Position numbers and translations under genes: made by a program. The notes under the pieces are model-generated. The model did no database searches, was not told where the DNA came from, and was given only the letters and a program-made list of their open reading frames with translations. Of a DNA stretch of 64,000 nucleotides, positions 51,040 through 61,649 are shown one piece after another. Source of the DNA: Flavobacterium crocinum (GTDB lineage: Bacteria > Bacteroidota > Bacteroidia > Flavobacteriales > Flavobacteriaceae); NCBI RefSeq assembly GCF_003122385.1, contig NZ_CP029255.1, positions 3,100,001-3,164,000 on the forward strand, in the 5' to 3' direction. Position 1 is the stretch's first letter; each line of letters opens with the position of its first letter.

Positions 51040-53019
51040 CTATTCCTGACCTAAATTTCTTAATTGTTTCAGTTTGTCTTTCCAAACCTCAAGACTTTCT
51101 TTGTGAATTGCAATGTTTTTGCGTACTTCTGTGACAATAGAATTCTCTTTTTTAGCGTTTTTCGTATTAGCAAAAAACTGAATATTGTTCTCTAATTGGA
51201 AAATTTCATTTTGAACCTCTTCAATTTTACGCATAATAAAGATTTTTTCGTTATCTAATTTACGAGTATCATTGCTATCTGATAAAGAATCAATACGATT
51301 TGCAAAACGCATCATTTCAGATTCTTTTTTGCTTAGGCTTAATTTTTCAAAAAGAGCATCCAGGATTTTATTGAATTTTCCTTCGATATGACGTCTTGAA
51401 AAAGGCACTTTTCCAAATCCTTTCCAGGTTTCTATATGTGCTTTTATGCCATCCAAATCTGTTTTGTGATCTCCTGTTAACTGAAAAGCTCTTAGAACTT
51501 CCAAATATGCTTTTTTGTTGTCAAAAGCAGCTACTTCTTCGCTGTTTTCTTCAGATTTGTGTTCTTTTAATTTATCAAAATAATGATTGCAGGCATCTTT
51601 AAACTCTTTCCAGATTTTGTCTGAATATTTTTTAGGAACGTGCCCGATTTGTTTCCATTCTTCCTGAATTTGTTTCATTACAGGAGTTGTCGCCTGAAAA
51701 TCGGTGCTTTCCTGTAATTCTTTTGCTTTAGCTACAAGAGCAAGTTTTTTATTTAAATTGTCATTTTGATCTTTCTTGATATCCTTATAGAAAGAATTTT
51801 TAAATGCATTGAAATTTCTAACGGCAGTTTTAAATGCAGCCCAGGTTTCCTCGTTAACCTCAGACGGGACTTTTCCTGCTGCAAAAAACTCATTTCTTAA
51901 GTCTTCTACTTTTTGAATTTGCACCAGCCATTGAGAGTGAGAGTTTACTTTTTCAGTACCTAAAACAGCTATTTTAGAAATGATTTCTTTTTTAATTTCA
52001 AGATTCTGCTGTTCGTTTGCTCTTTGGTTTTCGAACAATACTTCTCTTTTGTCGTGTATTTTTTTTGTTAATTCACTAAATTGATTCCAGATTGTATCAC
52101 GGTGTTCTTTAGAAACCGGTCCAATATCTTCTTTCCAGATTCGGTGTAAATCCTGTAATTCACGGAACGCCTTATTTACGTCAGCATCATTTGCAAGCTC
52201 TTCAACACGTGCGATTATTTTTTGTTTTAACTCTAAGTTGTGTTTAAAATCTAAATCTCTTGCCTCGCGGTCTAAATGAAGATAATCGTAGAAATTTTCT
52301 ACATGAAAATGATAATTATTCCAAACGTGATTGTATTTGTCTTTTGGAATTGCACCTGCATTTTTCCATCTTTCTCTTAATTCATTGAAATGTTTAAGAG
52401 TGTCTTTTATATTTTCCTGAGGATTAATCAGTTCTTTTAATTCTTCAACAATAGCCAGACGGGTATCTAAATTCGTTTTTAAATTAGTCTGTAAATGTTT
52501 AAAATGAGTATTTTTTTTATCTCTAAAAACATTATAATATTCGTCGAATTTTAATTTTAAAGGCAGGTGATATTCAAATTCTTCATTTGGATCCGTGTTA
52601 GAAGCCAGAAATTCTTCTTTCTTTTCCTCCAAAAGATGATGATATTGCAGCAAGAAAGCTTTTTTGATTTCTTCAATATGGTCTTTTACCGACATTACTT
52701 TGTCTGTATTGACCAATTTCTTTAATTCATCTACAAGAGCATCCAGAGAGAATGTATTGTAGTCCTGCATTGGAATATCATGACGTTCTTTTAAAGTCTC
52801 GTCTTCACTTTCTGCAGCATTAGAATTTGTGATAACATCTAATGCTTCCTGATGAGCATTTTCGGTGTCATCTGATAAGTTTTCAGTTTCTAAGGCTGAA
52901 TTTTCAACTAAAGTTTCAGGATTAGATGTTTCAATTGCATCATTTGCTGTAGAATCATTGATCTCGATTCCTGATTTTCCGTCTGCATCATGCAGGTTAT
53001 CATTCTTTTCTTCTAACAT
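51040..53019 (-). CDS. DUF349 domain-containing protein
   Basis: I start at ATG 53019 (MLEEKNDNLHDADGKSGIEIN), giving 659 residues. The N-terminal 100 residues are acidic and low-complexity. The rest is a series of DUF349 repeats, charged helical units with W..K.AG.IP/VPK-type turns (RWKNAGAIPKDKYNHVW, IWKEDIGPVSKEHRDTIW, EWKQIGHVPKKYSDKIWKEF). It is predicted cytoplasmic and largely coiled-coil. The family function is unclear. Confidence 0.85.
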   Translation of the reverse strand: MLEEKNDNLHDADGKSGIEINDSTANDAIETSNPETLVENSALETENLSDDTENAHQEALDVITNSNAAESEDETLKERHDIPMQDYNTFSLDALVDELKKLVNTDKVMSVKDHIEEIKKAFLLQYHHLLEEKKEEFLASNTDPNEEFEYHLPLKLKFDEYYNVFRDKKNTHFKHLQTNLKTNLDTRLAIVEELKELINPQENIKDTLKHFNELRERWKNAGAIPKDKYNHVWNNYHFHVENFYDYLHLDREARDLDFKHNLELKQKIIARVEELANDADVNKAFRELQDLHRIWKEDIGPVSKEHRDTIWNQFSELTKKIHDKREVLFENQRANEQQNLEIKKEIISKIAVLGTEKVNSHSQWLVQIQKVEDLRNEFFAAGKVPSEVNEETWAAFKTAVRNFNAFKNSFYKDIKKDQNDNLNKKLALVAKAKELQESTDFQATTPVMKQIQEEWKQIGHVPKKYSDKIWKEFKDACNHYFDKLKEHKSEENSEEVAAFDNKKAYLEVLRAFQLTGDHKTDLDGIKAHIETWKGFGKVPFSRRHIEGKFNKILDALFEKLSLSKKESEMMRFANRIDSLSDSNDTRKLDNEKIFIMRKIEEVQNEIFQLENNIQFFANTKNAKKENSIVTEVRKNIAIHKESLEVWKDKLKQLRNLGQE

Positions 53020-53269
53020 CTTTAAAATGTATAAGGTTTTTATTTTAAACAGAGCGAAAGATAGTAAAGGTGTTTCTAAATACAAAATAAATCGCTTGAT
53101 TATGCTGTATTTTAAGACGAAATTCCTATTCTTTAAGCTTATTCACTATTATGTTGAATGGCTTTTGATTGAATAACTGAGGTATCCATAAATTCAAAAT
53201 CTGCATTCTTTTTTTGATTATTACTGTAAAAATATAAATTAGTAAGGTTCTATTGATTTTTTTCTTTGA

Positions 53270-54022
53270 CTAGAAAAGAATCAAAACCCCCATTTCAATT
53301 CCGAAATTGTAGGTTCTGTTTGCGCCAAATCCTGCGCTTGGATGTATGTAAACTAAATTTGTCGGGGTAATTTTTCGTCCAAATTCTACGAAAGCATTGT
53401 TTTGAAAACCTTCGATCATAGAATTATATCTAAAAGCGACATCTCCTGCGACCCAATTTTTTCCAAAAAAGTGAAGTACTACATTTTCAAAAACAGTCAC
53501 ACTGATGTCGTTTCGATCATTTTGACCAGCAAAACTTCCTTGATATTCTAGAGTTGACAGCCATAGGAATTTTTTTTCAAATAAATATTTTCCATAAATT
53601 ACTGCGGGCATTGCAACCCATTTTCCAGTTCCAAAATTTGGATCTGCTGCAGTATTGGCATACACTCTTGCTCTTACTGCAATTCCGTTTGTATTTTTCA
53701 TATAAGGAATATAACTTATTCCCATACCGACGTCTCCAATTGCTGTTTTGTTAATGGAGCTGGTATTTGCTGAAATTAATGGAAGATCAAAGCGTAAATT
53801 CCAGGCTTTGTTTCCAATTGGAAGCAGAACACGTAATTGAGTAGTGTTAAATGATCCATTATCGGTATCTAAATACTCATCAAAAAATATAATTGTCTTA
53901 AGAAAATAGTGATAACGAGGCTCAGAGAAAGGACTTTGTAGGGTATCATTTTCCTGAGCTGAAAGTAGATTGTTAAATAAAAAAAATAAAATGCTAAGTA
54001 ATTGTATTTTTCTCATAACCAT
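53270..54022 (-). CDS. Exported hypothetical outer-membrane-like beta-sheet protein
   Basis: 250 residues. Signal peptide (MRKIQLLSILFFLFNNLLSA, from the third codon at 54016, or two residues longer). The mature part alternates beta strands with aromatic residues (LFEKKFLWLSTLEYQGSFAG, NWVAGDVAFRYNSMIEG) and ends on a strand with a hydrophobic last residue (EMGVLILF), which is typical of outer-membrane barrels. No family recognised. Standalone. Confidence 0.65.
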   Translation of the reverse strand: MVMRKIQLLSILFFLFNNLLSAQENDTLQSPFSEPRYHYFLKTIIFFDEYLDTDNGSFNTTQLRVLLPIGNKAWNLRFDLPLISANTSSINKTAIGDVGMGISYIPYMKNTNGIAVRARVYANTAADPNFGTGKWVAMPAVIYGKYLFEKKFLWLSTLEYQGSFAGQNDRNDISVTVFENVVLHFFGKNWVAGDVAFRYNSMIEGFQNNAFVEFGRKITPTNLVYIHPSAGFGANRTYNFGIEMGVLILF

Positions 54023-54082
54023 CTGTTAATAAGTGATTTAAAAATACAAAAAATACATTAACATTTTATTTTTTACTTCTTT

Positions 54083-54835
54083 TTATTTGTTCCAGATTTT
54101 CCACGCTTTTTCTGCCTGATAAATCAGCATGTCGTGACCGTTTTTTATCACAGCACCTCTTTCTTTTGCTAATTTTAGAAAAGTAGTTTCGGCCGGATTG
54201 TAAATTAAGTCGTAAGCAATATGTTTTTCTGTAAAAAACTCATACGGCAGGTTTGGACAGGCGTCAATGTTCGGACTTGTTCCAACTGGCGTACAATTGA
54301 TTATGATTTGAAAATTGTCAAAAGTTGTAGCGTTGATCAAATCGTAATCGATAATATTTTCTTTGGCTTCTCTGGAAACAAAAGTATAGGGAATGCCTAA
54401 TTCATCAAGAGCAAAAGCAACACCTTTAGAAGCGCCTCCAGTTCCCAAGATTAGGGCTTTTTTATGATGGGGCTCTAAAAGTGGTTCTAATGACTTTTTG
54501 AATCCGTAATAATCAGTATTGTAACCTTTTAATTTACCATTTTTAGTAAATTTTATAGTATTAACAGCACCAATTAAAGTAGCTTTTCGCGATAGTTTAT
54601 CTAAGAAAGGAATAACTTGTTCTTTATACGGAATAGTAACATTTAAACCCTTTAAATCCGGGTTGTTTTTAATTAATTCGGTGAAATAATTAATTTCCGA
54701 AATGTCAAAATTCTCGTAGCTGTTACCAGCAAAGACTTCATTGTTAAATTTTTCTGTAAAATAACCTTTTGAAAAAGAGTAGCTAATGTTGCGCCCCAAT
54801 AATCCAAAACGTCTTCTTAATAAAATATCAACCAT
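54083..54835 (-). CDS. aroE: Shikimate dehydrogenase
   Basis: Reduces 3-dehydroshikimate with NADPH in aromatic amino acid synthesis. 250 residues. FGLLGRNISYSFSKGYFTEKF is the substrate-binding start (SxS motif), LNVTIPYKEQVIPFLD carries the catalytic Lys, GAVNTIKF and GYNTDYYGF the substrate Asn/Asp, and LILGTGGASKGVAFAL the NADP loop. Its start lies 2 bp after the stop of the TPR gene 54838-56232, so the pair is coupled. Confidence 0.95.
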   Translation of the reverse strand: MVDILLRRRFGLLGRNISYSFSKGYFTEKFNNEVFAGNSYENFDISEINYFTELIKNNPDLKGLNVTIPYKEQVIPFLDKLSRKATLIGAVNTIKFTKNGKLKGYNTDYYGFKKSLEPLLEPHHKKALILGTGGASKGVAFALDELGIPYTFVSREAKENIIDYDLINATTFDNFQIIINCTPVGTSPNIDACPNLPYEFFTEKHIAYDLIYNPAETTFLKLAKERGAVIKNGHDMLIYQAEKAWKIWNK

Positions 54836-54837
54836 TA

Positions 54838-56232
54838 TTATTTACGATGTTTTTCTATATAATTTTTAACTGTTTTCTTTGACCATACAACCGGAAATAA
54901 ATCTTCAATTAAGATGTAATTATCAAAATTAAGACGTAATCCATTGCTTAAGTGGAACTTCGCTTTTGTGGTGTCTTGAATCATAAAGTACAATCCAGCC
55001 AAACGATATTCGATTTCGTTTTCTTCAGGAAAATATTCTGACGCTTGTAACAAAGTCTGAATAGCACTTTCGAATTCTCCTAAAAACTGTAGAATATCAA
55101 CCCAGTACAACCAGGTATCTAACGCATAATCTCCAAACTCAACCGCTTTTCTAAAACCGAATTCGGCTTCTTCAAAGAAATTCATGTGTTTGTTGATTGT
55201 CGCATATCTTTTCCAGTACAAACGATTTTGATTGTCGATTGCCAAAGCTTTATTGACAAAAAACAATGCTTTTTGATAGTTTTTCTGGCGAAGATGAAAA
55301 TCGGTTATGGCAATCCAGCCTTTGTCTAAAAGTGGATCTTCATGAACAGTCTGGTTATAATATTGAATCGCTTTCGCTAAATTCCCTAGTTTCTCATAAC
55401 ATTTACCAATTCGAAGCAAGGCATAAGATGTTGCATCGTCTAATTCGATGGTTCTGTTATAGCTTTCAATCGCTTCATTATATTTTTTCAGACGTTCATA
55501 AGCTTTTGCTTTTTCCATAAAAGCGCCTAAGAATTCGTCATCAATCAACGTTGCATAATCAAATGCACGAATAGCATTTTCATATTCTTTTACGCCATAA
55601 TGAAGACGTCCAAGCTGATGCCATGCAATTTCGCTGTACGGATTTCGGTTAATATATTCGTTAAGATATACAATAGCTTCCTGATTTTGATCTAAAAATT
55701 CAAAACAGTATACCACGTTATAAAGAGCAGATTGATCTTCTAAATCTTCTTCAAGACATTTAATAAAATTCTCTTTTGCCAGCTCGAGATTATCCATAAA
55801 AAGATATTCCATTCCAATCAAATTATACACATCAGCATAATCATCAGTGTATTGCAACGCGATTTTTAACAGTTCAACTGCTTTTTCGTGTTGATCTCTT
55901 TTAGAACAGATATTGGCTTTTTGGATGTAGATTTCCTCGTTGTTAGGTTCAATTGCGTACAACTCATTCAGAAGCTTTTCAGCCAGATCGAGTTTATCAT
56001 CATAAACCAGCATTTCTACTTGTACTAATTTTAAGCCTGTAGATTTTGGATGCTGATCTAATGCAAGTTTTAAGGCCTTTTTTGCTAAATTAGCCTTACC
56101 TATGTCTAAATAATGAAGAATGATTTCTTCGAATTCTTCAGAATCAAAAAAGAGTACTTTGTTCGTTTTTAACATCGACTCAAATTTGGATAGGGATAGG
56201 TTATAATCTTCTTCTTCGTTGCTTAATTGCAT
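54838..56232 (-). CDS. Tetratricopeptide-repeat protein, cytoplasmic
   Basis: 464 residues, no signal peptide. It consists of about ten to eleven TPRs of 34 residues: PNNEEIYIQKANICSKRDQHEKAVELLKIALQ, AIRAFDYATLIDDEFLGAFMEKAKAYERLKKYNEA and others. It is probably a soluble scaffold. The gene reads directly into aroE with no gap. A TTG-N18-TAATTTCA element precedes it. Confidence 0.85.
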   Translation of the reverse strand: MQLSNEEEDYNLSLSKFESMLKTNKVLFFDSEEFEEIILHYLDIGKANLAKKALKLALDQHPKSTGLKLVQVEMLVYDDKLDLAEKLLNELYAIEPNNEEIYIQKANICSKRDQHEKAVELLKIALQYTDDYADVYNLIGMEYLFMDNLELAKENFIKCLEEDLEDQSALYNVVYCFEFLDQNQEAIVYLNEYINRNPYSEIAWHQLGRLHYGVKEYENAIRAFDYATLIDDEFLGAFMEKAKAYERLKKYNEAIESYNRTIELDDATSYALLRIGKCYEKLGNLAKAIQYYNQTVHEDPLLDKGWIAITDFHLRQKNYQKALFFVNKALAIDNQNRLYWKRYATINKHMNFFEEAEFGFRKAVEFGDYALDTWLYWVDILQFLGEFESAIQTLLQASEYFPEENEIEYRLAGLYFMIQDTTKAKFHLSNGLRLNFDNYILIEDLFPVVWSKKTVKNYIEKHRK

Positions 56233-56244
56233 ACTTCGTGTATT

Positions 56245-56273
56245 TGAAATTAGCCTGATATAAATTTAGGCAA
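56245..56273 (-). promoter_or_regulatory. Candidate promoter of the TPR-aroE pair
   Basis: Minus strand TTG (56273-56271), 18 bp, TAATTTCA (56252-56245): a near consensus match, 12 bp before the start codon. Confidence 0.45.
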
Positions 56274-56494
56274 CCATATAATTGTTGTAAGGATAAGAAA
56301 TTAATTGTTTTGAACAATTTAATTAACAATATATAGCGTTTTTTATTCTGTTTTGGGAAGAAATCTCTTTTATTATCAAGAGATTAGCTTCAGTTTTGTC
56401 TTTTTTCTGTTAATGCTGAAAAGTTTCATCAAAATATAGAGCAAGTTGAAACCAATGTCATGTTAATTAGAGTGTATGAAAATTAGGATGGTTT

Positions 56495-57688
56495 TTATTT
56501 CGTATTCTTTTTCATTATTTCATCCATAACCTCTAAAATAATCGCGCAGCCTTCTCTAATTTCCTCTTCTGAAATAGTTAAAGGAGGTGTAATTCGTATA
56601 GCACATCCTTCAAATAAAAGCCAAAATAAGATCAATCCTTTGTCCTGACAACTTAAAATGACTTCGTTGGTAATTTCAGCAGATTCTGTCATTGCTGCGA
56701 GCATTAATCCTTTTCCTCTAACTTCTGTTATCAAAGGATGTACCAAAAGCGATCTGAAGAGTTTTTCCTTCTCCAGCGTTTCTGCCATTAAATTTGTTTC
56801 AGTTAATTCCTGCAAAGTAGCTAAACAGGCTGACGCAATGACAGGGTGACCTCCAAAAGTAGTAATATGACCTAATTTTGGGTTTTCGGTTAAAAGATCC
56901 ATTCTTTCTGCAGATGCTGTAAAAGCTCCAACAGGCATTCCACCGCCCATTCCTTTACCCATTACGACAATGTCGGGAACGACATCGTAATTCTGAAAAC
57001 CAAAGAGTTTTCCTGTTCTTCCAAAACCTGGCTGGATTTCGTCTACAATCATTAAAGCGCCAACTTCTTCACAGCGTTTTTTTACCTTTTGTAAAAAATT
57101 GTTTTCCGGCTGAATAAAACCGGCACCGCCCTGAATAGTTTCTAAAAGAATGGCTGCTGTTCGGGTTGTTATCTTTTGTAAATCTTCTTCGTTATTGAAA
57201 GTAATAAAATCGACATCCGGAAGCAATGGTCTAAAGGCTTGTTTGCGTTCTTCAAATCCCATAACACTCATCGATCCCATCGTGTTTCCGTGATAAGCAT
57301 TATGACATGAAATGAGCTGACTTCTCCCAGTAGTTCTTTTGGCCAATTTTAAAGCGCCTTCAATAGCTTCCGTACCCGAATTAACTAAATACGTTTTGTT
57401 AAGTGATTCAGGCAGGAGCGAAGCCATCATTTTACAATATTGAACAGCTGGACTCTGCGAATATTCTCCATAAACCATTACGTGAGAATATTTATCCAGT
57501 TGGTCTTTTATTGCCTGATTTACTCTTGGATGCTGATGCCCAAGTGTACAAGCTGAAACTCCGGCAACGAAATCTAAATATTTTTTATCGTTTGTGTCGT
57601 ATATGTATGAACCAATGGCGTGCGAAACTTCCATTCCTAAAGGATAAGGAGAAGTTTGTGCCTGGTATTTTATAAAATCTGGATTCAT
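56495..57688 (-). CDS. Class III PLP aminotransferase (acetylornithine/ornithine family)
   Basis: 397 residues. Motifs of subgroup II/III transaminases: YLDFVAGVSACTLGHQHPRV, NSGTEAIEGALKLAKRTTGR, ETIQGGAGFIQP, IVDEIQPGFGRTGKLFGFQ (PLP-binding Asp216), and the Schiff-base lysine K245 in VMGKGMGGGMPVGA. The exact substrate (acetylornithine, ornithine or another) is not fixed by sequence. The 80 bp downstream of its start region are CTTAG-rich (family C, 57690-57745). Confidence 0.88.
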   Translation of the reverse strand: MNPDFIKYQAQTSPYPLGMEVSHAIGSYIYDTNDKKYLDFVAGVSACTLGHQHPRVNQAIKDQLDKYSHVMVYGEYSQSPAVQYCKMMASLLPESLNKTYLVNSGTEAIEGALKLAKRTTGRSQLISCHNAYHGNTMGSMSVMGFEERKQAFRPLLPDVDFITFNNEEDLQKITTRTAAILLETIQGGAGFIQPENNFLQKVKKRCEEVGALMIVDEIQPGFGRTGKLFGFQNYDVVPDIVVMGKGMGGGMPVGAFTASAERMDLLTENPKLGHITTFGGHPVIASACLATLQELTETNLMAETLEKEKLFRSLLVHPLITEVRGKGLMLAAMTESAEITNEVILSCQDKGLILFWLLFEGCAIRITPPLTISEEEIREGCAIILEVMDEIMKKNTK

Positions 57689-57800
57689 TTTTTTTAAGCT
57701 TCTAAGTTGCTGAGATGCTGAGATACTAAGATTTTTAGGTTAATCGTAATCACACTTTTCAGTCTTAAGAATAACTGAAAACTGTTACTGTGACTGAAAA

Positions 57801-59480
57801 CTATTTTTTCTTAGGTGTTATTGCAGGTTTAACAGCGGGTTTCTTTTTGTCGTAATCTAAAGTTTCCTTTCTGACTTTCATTGGGACATTTTTCCCTTTT
57901 TCCTCTTCTTCTTTCCCTTGCTGAATTAGTTTTTCGTTCATTTCATTTTCTTCTGCGGTGAAAATATCGTCTTTGGATTTGATACGTTCGTCACCGCGCC
58001 AGACCATTCCTCGAAGTTTACGGGCATTTTCGGGAAGTTCATCTTCCGGAAACATATCGCCATCAACATTGTTGAAAAGGGTAAGAGTCTCAATTTTATT
58101 GTCTTCCAGAATCAAATTGATTTTACTGCTTACGCTTTTATCAATTCCTACGAGTTCGTTCTGATCATTCCGACTGTAATAAATGACTTCGGTGTTTTTG
58201 ATTATGTCAACATAATGGAGTTTACCGTCCCGAAATTTTCCAAATAGATTGAGTCCCTTGACTTGATTATATCCAGTTCCAAGTGTATCTTTTGAGATGA
58301 GGAAAGTGTTATTTAAAACTTTTAACGAATCTATCTTTCGTGTGGTTTTATCGCCAATCAGATGCATGATATCGCCGGTAATCTGGCTTTCTCCATTCCA
58401 AATAATCGGGTTTCCAATTAATTTGGTTAAGGCAATTTTAGAATCAGAATGTATAGAATCACATTTACCGCTCATGTCAATTTTAAAGAAACGTACATTT
58501 TTATACGCTCTCAAAATTCTTTCGCCTTCTTTTCCGGTAACCATTAATTTCTGTCCGTGAATGTAAACCGAGTCATTTTCAACTAAATTGATTGCAACGG
58601 CTCTTTTGGTTACAAACATGGAATCTTTTAGTTTGAAAAGTTCTGCATAATGCCCTTTTACAATTCCTTTATTAATAGAATCTGTAATCTTGACATTTCG
58701 CGTCGCCGATGCAAATTCGGTATTTCGGTTGTAAAACAAACTATCGCCTTCTATACGCCGATCATCATATTTTATATACGATTTTCTCAGAAAATGGGCT
58801 AAGTTTTTCTTTGTGTCGTAAAAACCTTTTTCGGTATAAATATAATTTTCTTTACTTGTAATAGTAGAAGGTCCAAGAAGATAAGTATGACCTGAATTGC
58901 TGTAATAATCCAAATGATTGGATTTGATTACATATTTAGGATTTGTAATAACTACTTCAGTCAGGAACTGGAATTTCTTTTGTTCGGCATAATATCTTCC
59001 AGATTTACTCACTAGAGTATTGTCCTTGTTTACAATAGTTCCTTTAGTGTTGTAGAAAGCTTCCTGAACATTTCGGTCAAAGTTAATCGTATCAGTTCGC
59101 AATGTAGCATCTGGCGAGGTTAAAACAGCATCTCCTGTTGCAAAAGCCTTTTTCGCATTCCCGCTATATTCTGCATATTTACTGTTTAAGAATAAAGTGT
59201 CTCCCTGTACTAATTGTACATTTCCAAATGCTTTTAAATAATTCTCTTTTTGAAAAAAGTAAGCTTTATTACACGTAAGCACAACTCCGTCATGGTTTAT
59301 TTTTACATTTCCGGTTAGCAAAAGAGCATCCGGAGCATTAACCTGATCTACATCAGAATAATCAGCATTCTCAATGATGATTGTTTTCGGAGTTTGAGCA
59401 GTTTTTTTTGCTTGCGCGAAAGTGAATTTGACGCTTAAAAAAGACAGACAAGTAAATATGAAAAAGAGTGATTTCTTCAA
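57801..59480 (-). CDS. OstA/LptA-like outer-membrane LPS transport family protein
   Basis: 559 residues. Signal peptide MKKSLFFIFTCLSFLSVKFTFA. The OstA-like domain covers about 30-200 (ALLLTGNVKINHDGVVLTCNKAYFF, YLKAFGNVQLVQGDTLFLNSKYAEYSGN, AFATGDAVLTSPDATLRTDTINFDRNVQEA), with the alternating G-x-V/A-x2 beta pattern of LptA/OstA. The C-terminal part is Lys/Glu-rich. Probably a periplasmic bridge or LptD-associated factor in LPS transport. A TAAATTTG -7-like box is at 59504-59497. Confidence 0.8.
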   Translation of the reverse strand: MKKSLFFIFTCLSFLSVKFTFAQAKKTAQTPKTIIIENADYSDVDQVNAPDALLLTGNVKINHDGVVLTCNKAYFFQKENYLKAFGNVQLVQGDTLFLNSKYAEYSGNAKKAFATGDAVLTSPDATLRTDTINFDRNVQEAFYNTKGTIVNKDNTLVSKSGRYYAEQKKFQFLTEVVITNPKYVIKSNHLDYYSNSGHTYLLGPSTITSKENYIYTEKGFYDTKKNLAHFLRKSYIKYDDRRIEGDSLFYNRNTEFASATRNVKITDSINKGIVKGHYAELFKLKDSMFVTKRAVAINLVENDSVYIHGQKLMVTGKEGERILRAYKNVRFFKIDMSGKCDSIHSDSKIALTKLIGNPIIWNGESQITGDIMHLIGDKTTRKIDSLKVLNNTFLISKDTLGTGYNQVKGLNLFGKFRDGKLHYVDIIKNTEVIYYSRNDQNELVGIDKSVSSKINLILEDNKIETLTLFNNVDGDMFPEDELPENARKLRGMVWRGDERIKSKDDIFTAEENEMNEKLIQQGKEEEEKGKNVPMKVRKETLDYDKKKPAVKPAITPKKK

Positions 59481-59768
59481 CTGATTAAATTTTTGTCAAA
59501 TTTATAAAAAAGGTTAGAACCTCTGGCGGATATTAGCATTAATTTATAATAAGTCTTCAACACGCAAATTGGGAAAATCGAGAGTATTTATTTTTTCAAC
59601 AAAACAACGAACTCTCACGTTGTAGTTGGCTTATTTCGATTTTAAAACGGTATAAAGCCTATTAATCTTGTTCGGAGTTTTAAAAAATGAGCTACATTTA
59701 GAAAATTGTTTTTTGAGCCTTTAGAGGTTTTTAGAAAATTATAAGCTATATTTAGATTAACCCATTAT
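59481..59768. other. Divergent intergenic region before the GH13 gene
   Basis: 288 bp without a gene, between the OstA-like and alpha-amylase genes. AT-rich, with no clear promoter for the plus strand. It contains no repeat of the families described. Confidence 0.4.
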
Positions 59769-61637
59769 ATGATTAGCAAAAGATTAATTACAGCCGGAAT
59801 TACATTAACTGTACTGTTTTCGGCATGTAAAACACAAGATTTAAAAATGAGTACAGCAAAAGAAGATACTACAACAGAAAAGAAAGTTGTAGTTTATCAA
59901 GTTTTTACACGCCTGTTTGGAAATAAAAATAAAACAAATAAACCCTGGGGAACCATAGAAGAGAATGGAGTTGGAAAGTTTAATGATTTTACAGATAAAG
60001 CACTTCACGAAATAAAAGATTTAGGAGTTACCTATATTTGGTATACTGGTGTACCTCATCATGCTTTGGTGCGTGATTATACAGCGTATGGAATTTCAAA
60101 TGATGATCCCGAAGTAGTAAAAGGAAGAGCAGGTTCTCCTTATGCGGTAAAAGATTATTATAACGTAAATCCAGATCTGGCTGTTGATCCAGCCAAACGC
60201 CTTGAAGAATTTGAAGCTTTGATAAAGCGTACTCATAACGCAGGTTTAAAAGTACTTATTGATATTGTTCCAAATCATATTGCGAGAAAATATGAAGGAA
60301 AATCAAATCCAGCTGGTGTAAAAGATTTTGGTGCAGATGATGATGCTTCTTTAGAATATAAACGAGATAATAATTTCTATTATATTCCAAAGGAACATTT
60401 TGAAATTCCGGATGGCGATATTCCGTTAAACGGAGAAAAAAATCCGCTTGTTGATGGGAAATTTGATGAAAATCCTGCAAAATGGACAGGAAATGGTTCG
60501 CGTAAAGTAAAACCGGATCAAAATGACTGGTACGAAACAGTTAAAGTGAATTATGGTGTTCGTCCTGACGGAAGCAAAGATTTTCCTGAACTTCCATCTG
60601 GATTTGATCAGAAATCATATCAAGAACATTTTGCTTTCTGGCAGGATAAAGACCTACCGGATTCCTGGAAGAAGTTCAGAGATATTGCTTTGTACTGGAC
60701 AGCAAAAGGAGTGGACGGATTTCGTTATGATATGGCCGAAATGGTGCCGTATGAATTTTGGAGTTATATGAACTCTTCAATTAAAATGAAGAATCCAGAT
60801 GCATTTTTACTGGCAGAAGTCTATAATCCGAATGAGTATCGCAATTACATTCGTTTAGGAAAAATGGATTATTTGTATGATAAAGTGGAAACTTACGATA
60901 AACTGAAAGATATTATTCGTGGAAAATCGTCTCCTGATGAATTAAATGATATACAAAATCGAATGACGGATATTGAGCATCATATGCTTCATTTTTTAGA
61001 TAATCATGACGAACAACGTTTGGCAAGTTCTGAGTTTGCAGGAACTCCCGAACGAGGAAAACCACTAATGGTAGTTTCGGCAACAATAAGTACATCGCCA
61101 ACAATGGTTTATTTTGGACAAGAAGTAGGAGAGGCCGGAAATGAAGATGCGGGTTTTGGAAAACCTACTCGAACTTCAATTTTTGATTATATCGGAGTTC
61201 CAAATCATCAACGTTGGATGAATGAAGGTAAGTTTGATGGAGGACAATTATCTGATTCAGAAAAAAATCTGCGTGATTTTTACAAACGATTACTGAGTTT
61301 TACAATAAACAGCAGTGCTTTAATGGGAAGTTTTGAAGAAATTCAAGCTATAAATCGTCAAAATTCGAATTATGATGCATTGTTGTATTCTTATGTTCGT
61401 TGGTCAGAAAAACAAAAACTGATTGTAATTGCTAATTTCTCTTCAGAAAAAGAAAGTGAATTTGAATTAAAAATTCCGTCAACTCTTATTTCAAAATGGA
61501 ATCTTAAGGATGGTTCTTACGTACTTATAGATAAATTATATTCAGTCAGTAAAACTTATCTTACCGTTAAAAATGGTGAAGGTTCTGCAAGAGTAAAAAT
61601 CAAACCTTCTGAATCATTTATTTATGAAGTAAACTAA
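59769..61637 (+). CDS. Alpha-amylase family (GH13) glycoside hydrolase, lipoprotein
   Basis: 622 residues. Lipobox VLFSAC puts Cys at about 19, so it is a membrane lipoprotein. (beta/alpha)8 barrel with nucleophile Asp321 (GFRYDMAEMVP), acid/base Glu350 (FLLAEVYNPNEY), transition-state stabiliser Asp414 (FLDNHDEQR), and the N-terminal LIDIVPNHIARKYEG region. The C-terminal beta domain is about 530-622. The substrate (starch, maltodextrin or other alpha-glucan) is not fixed. It stands alone; no SusC/SusD-like transporter is present. Confidence 0.9.
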   Translation: MISKRLITAGITLTVLFSACKTQDLKMSTAKEDTTTEKKVVVYQVFTRLFGNKNKTNKPWGTIEENGVGKFNDFTDKALHEIKDLGVTYIWYTGVPHHALVRDYTAYGISNDDPEVVKGRAGSPYAVKDYYNVNPDLAVDPAKRLEEFEALIKRTHNAGLKVLIDIVPNHIARKYEGKSNPAGVKDFGADDDASLEYKRDNNFYYIPKEHFEIPDGDIPLNGEKNPLVDGKFDENPAKWTGNGSRKVKPDQNDWYETVKVNYGVRPDGSKDFPELPSGFDQKSYQEHFAFWQDKDLPDSWKKFRDIALYWTAKGVDGFRYDMAEMVPYEFWSYMNSSIKMKNPDAFLLAEVYNPNEYRNYIRLGKMDYLYDKVETYDKLKDIIRGKSSPDELNDIQNRMTDIEHHMLHFLDNHDEQRLASSEFAGTPERGKPLMVVSATISTSPTMVYFGQEVGEAGNEDAGFGKPTRTSIFDYIGVPNHQRWMNEGKFDGGQLSDSEKNLRDFYKRLLSFTINSSALMGSFEEIQAINRQNSNYDALLYSYVRWSEKQKLIVIANFSSEKESEFELKIPSTLISKWNLKDGSYVLIDKLYSVSKTYLTVKNGEGSARVKIKPSESFIYEVN

Positions 61638-61649
61638 AATGAAGTAAAA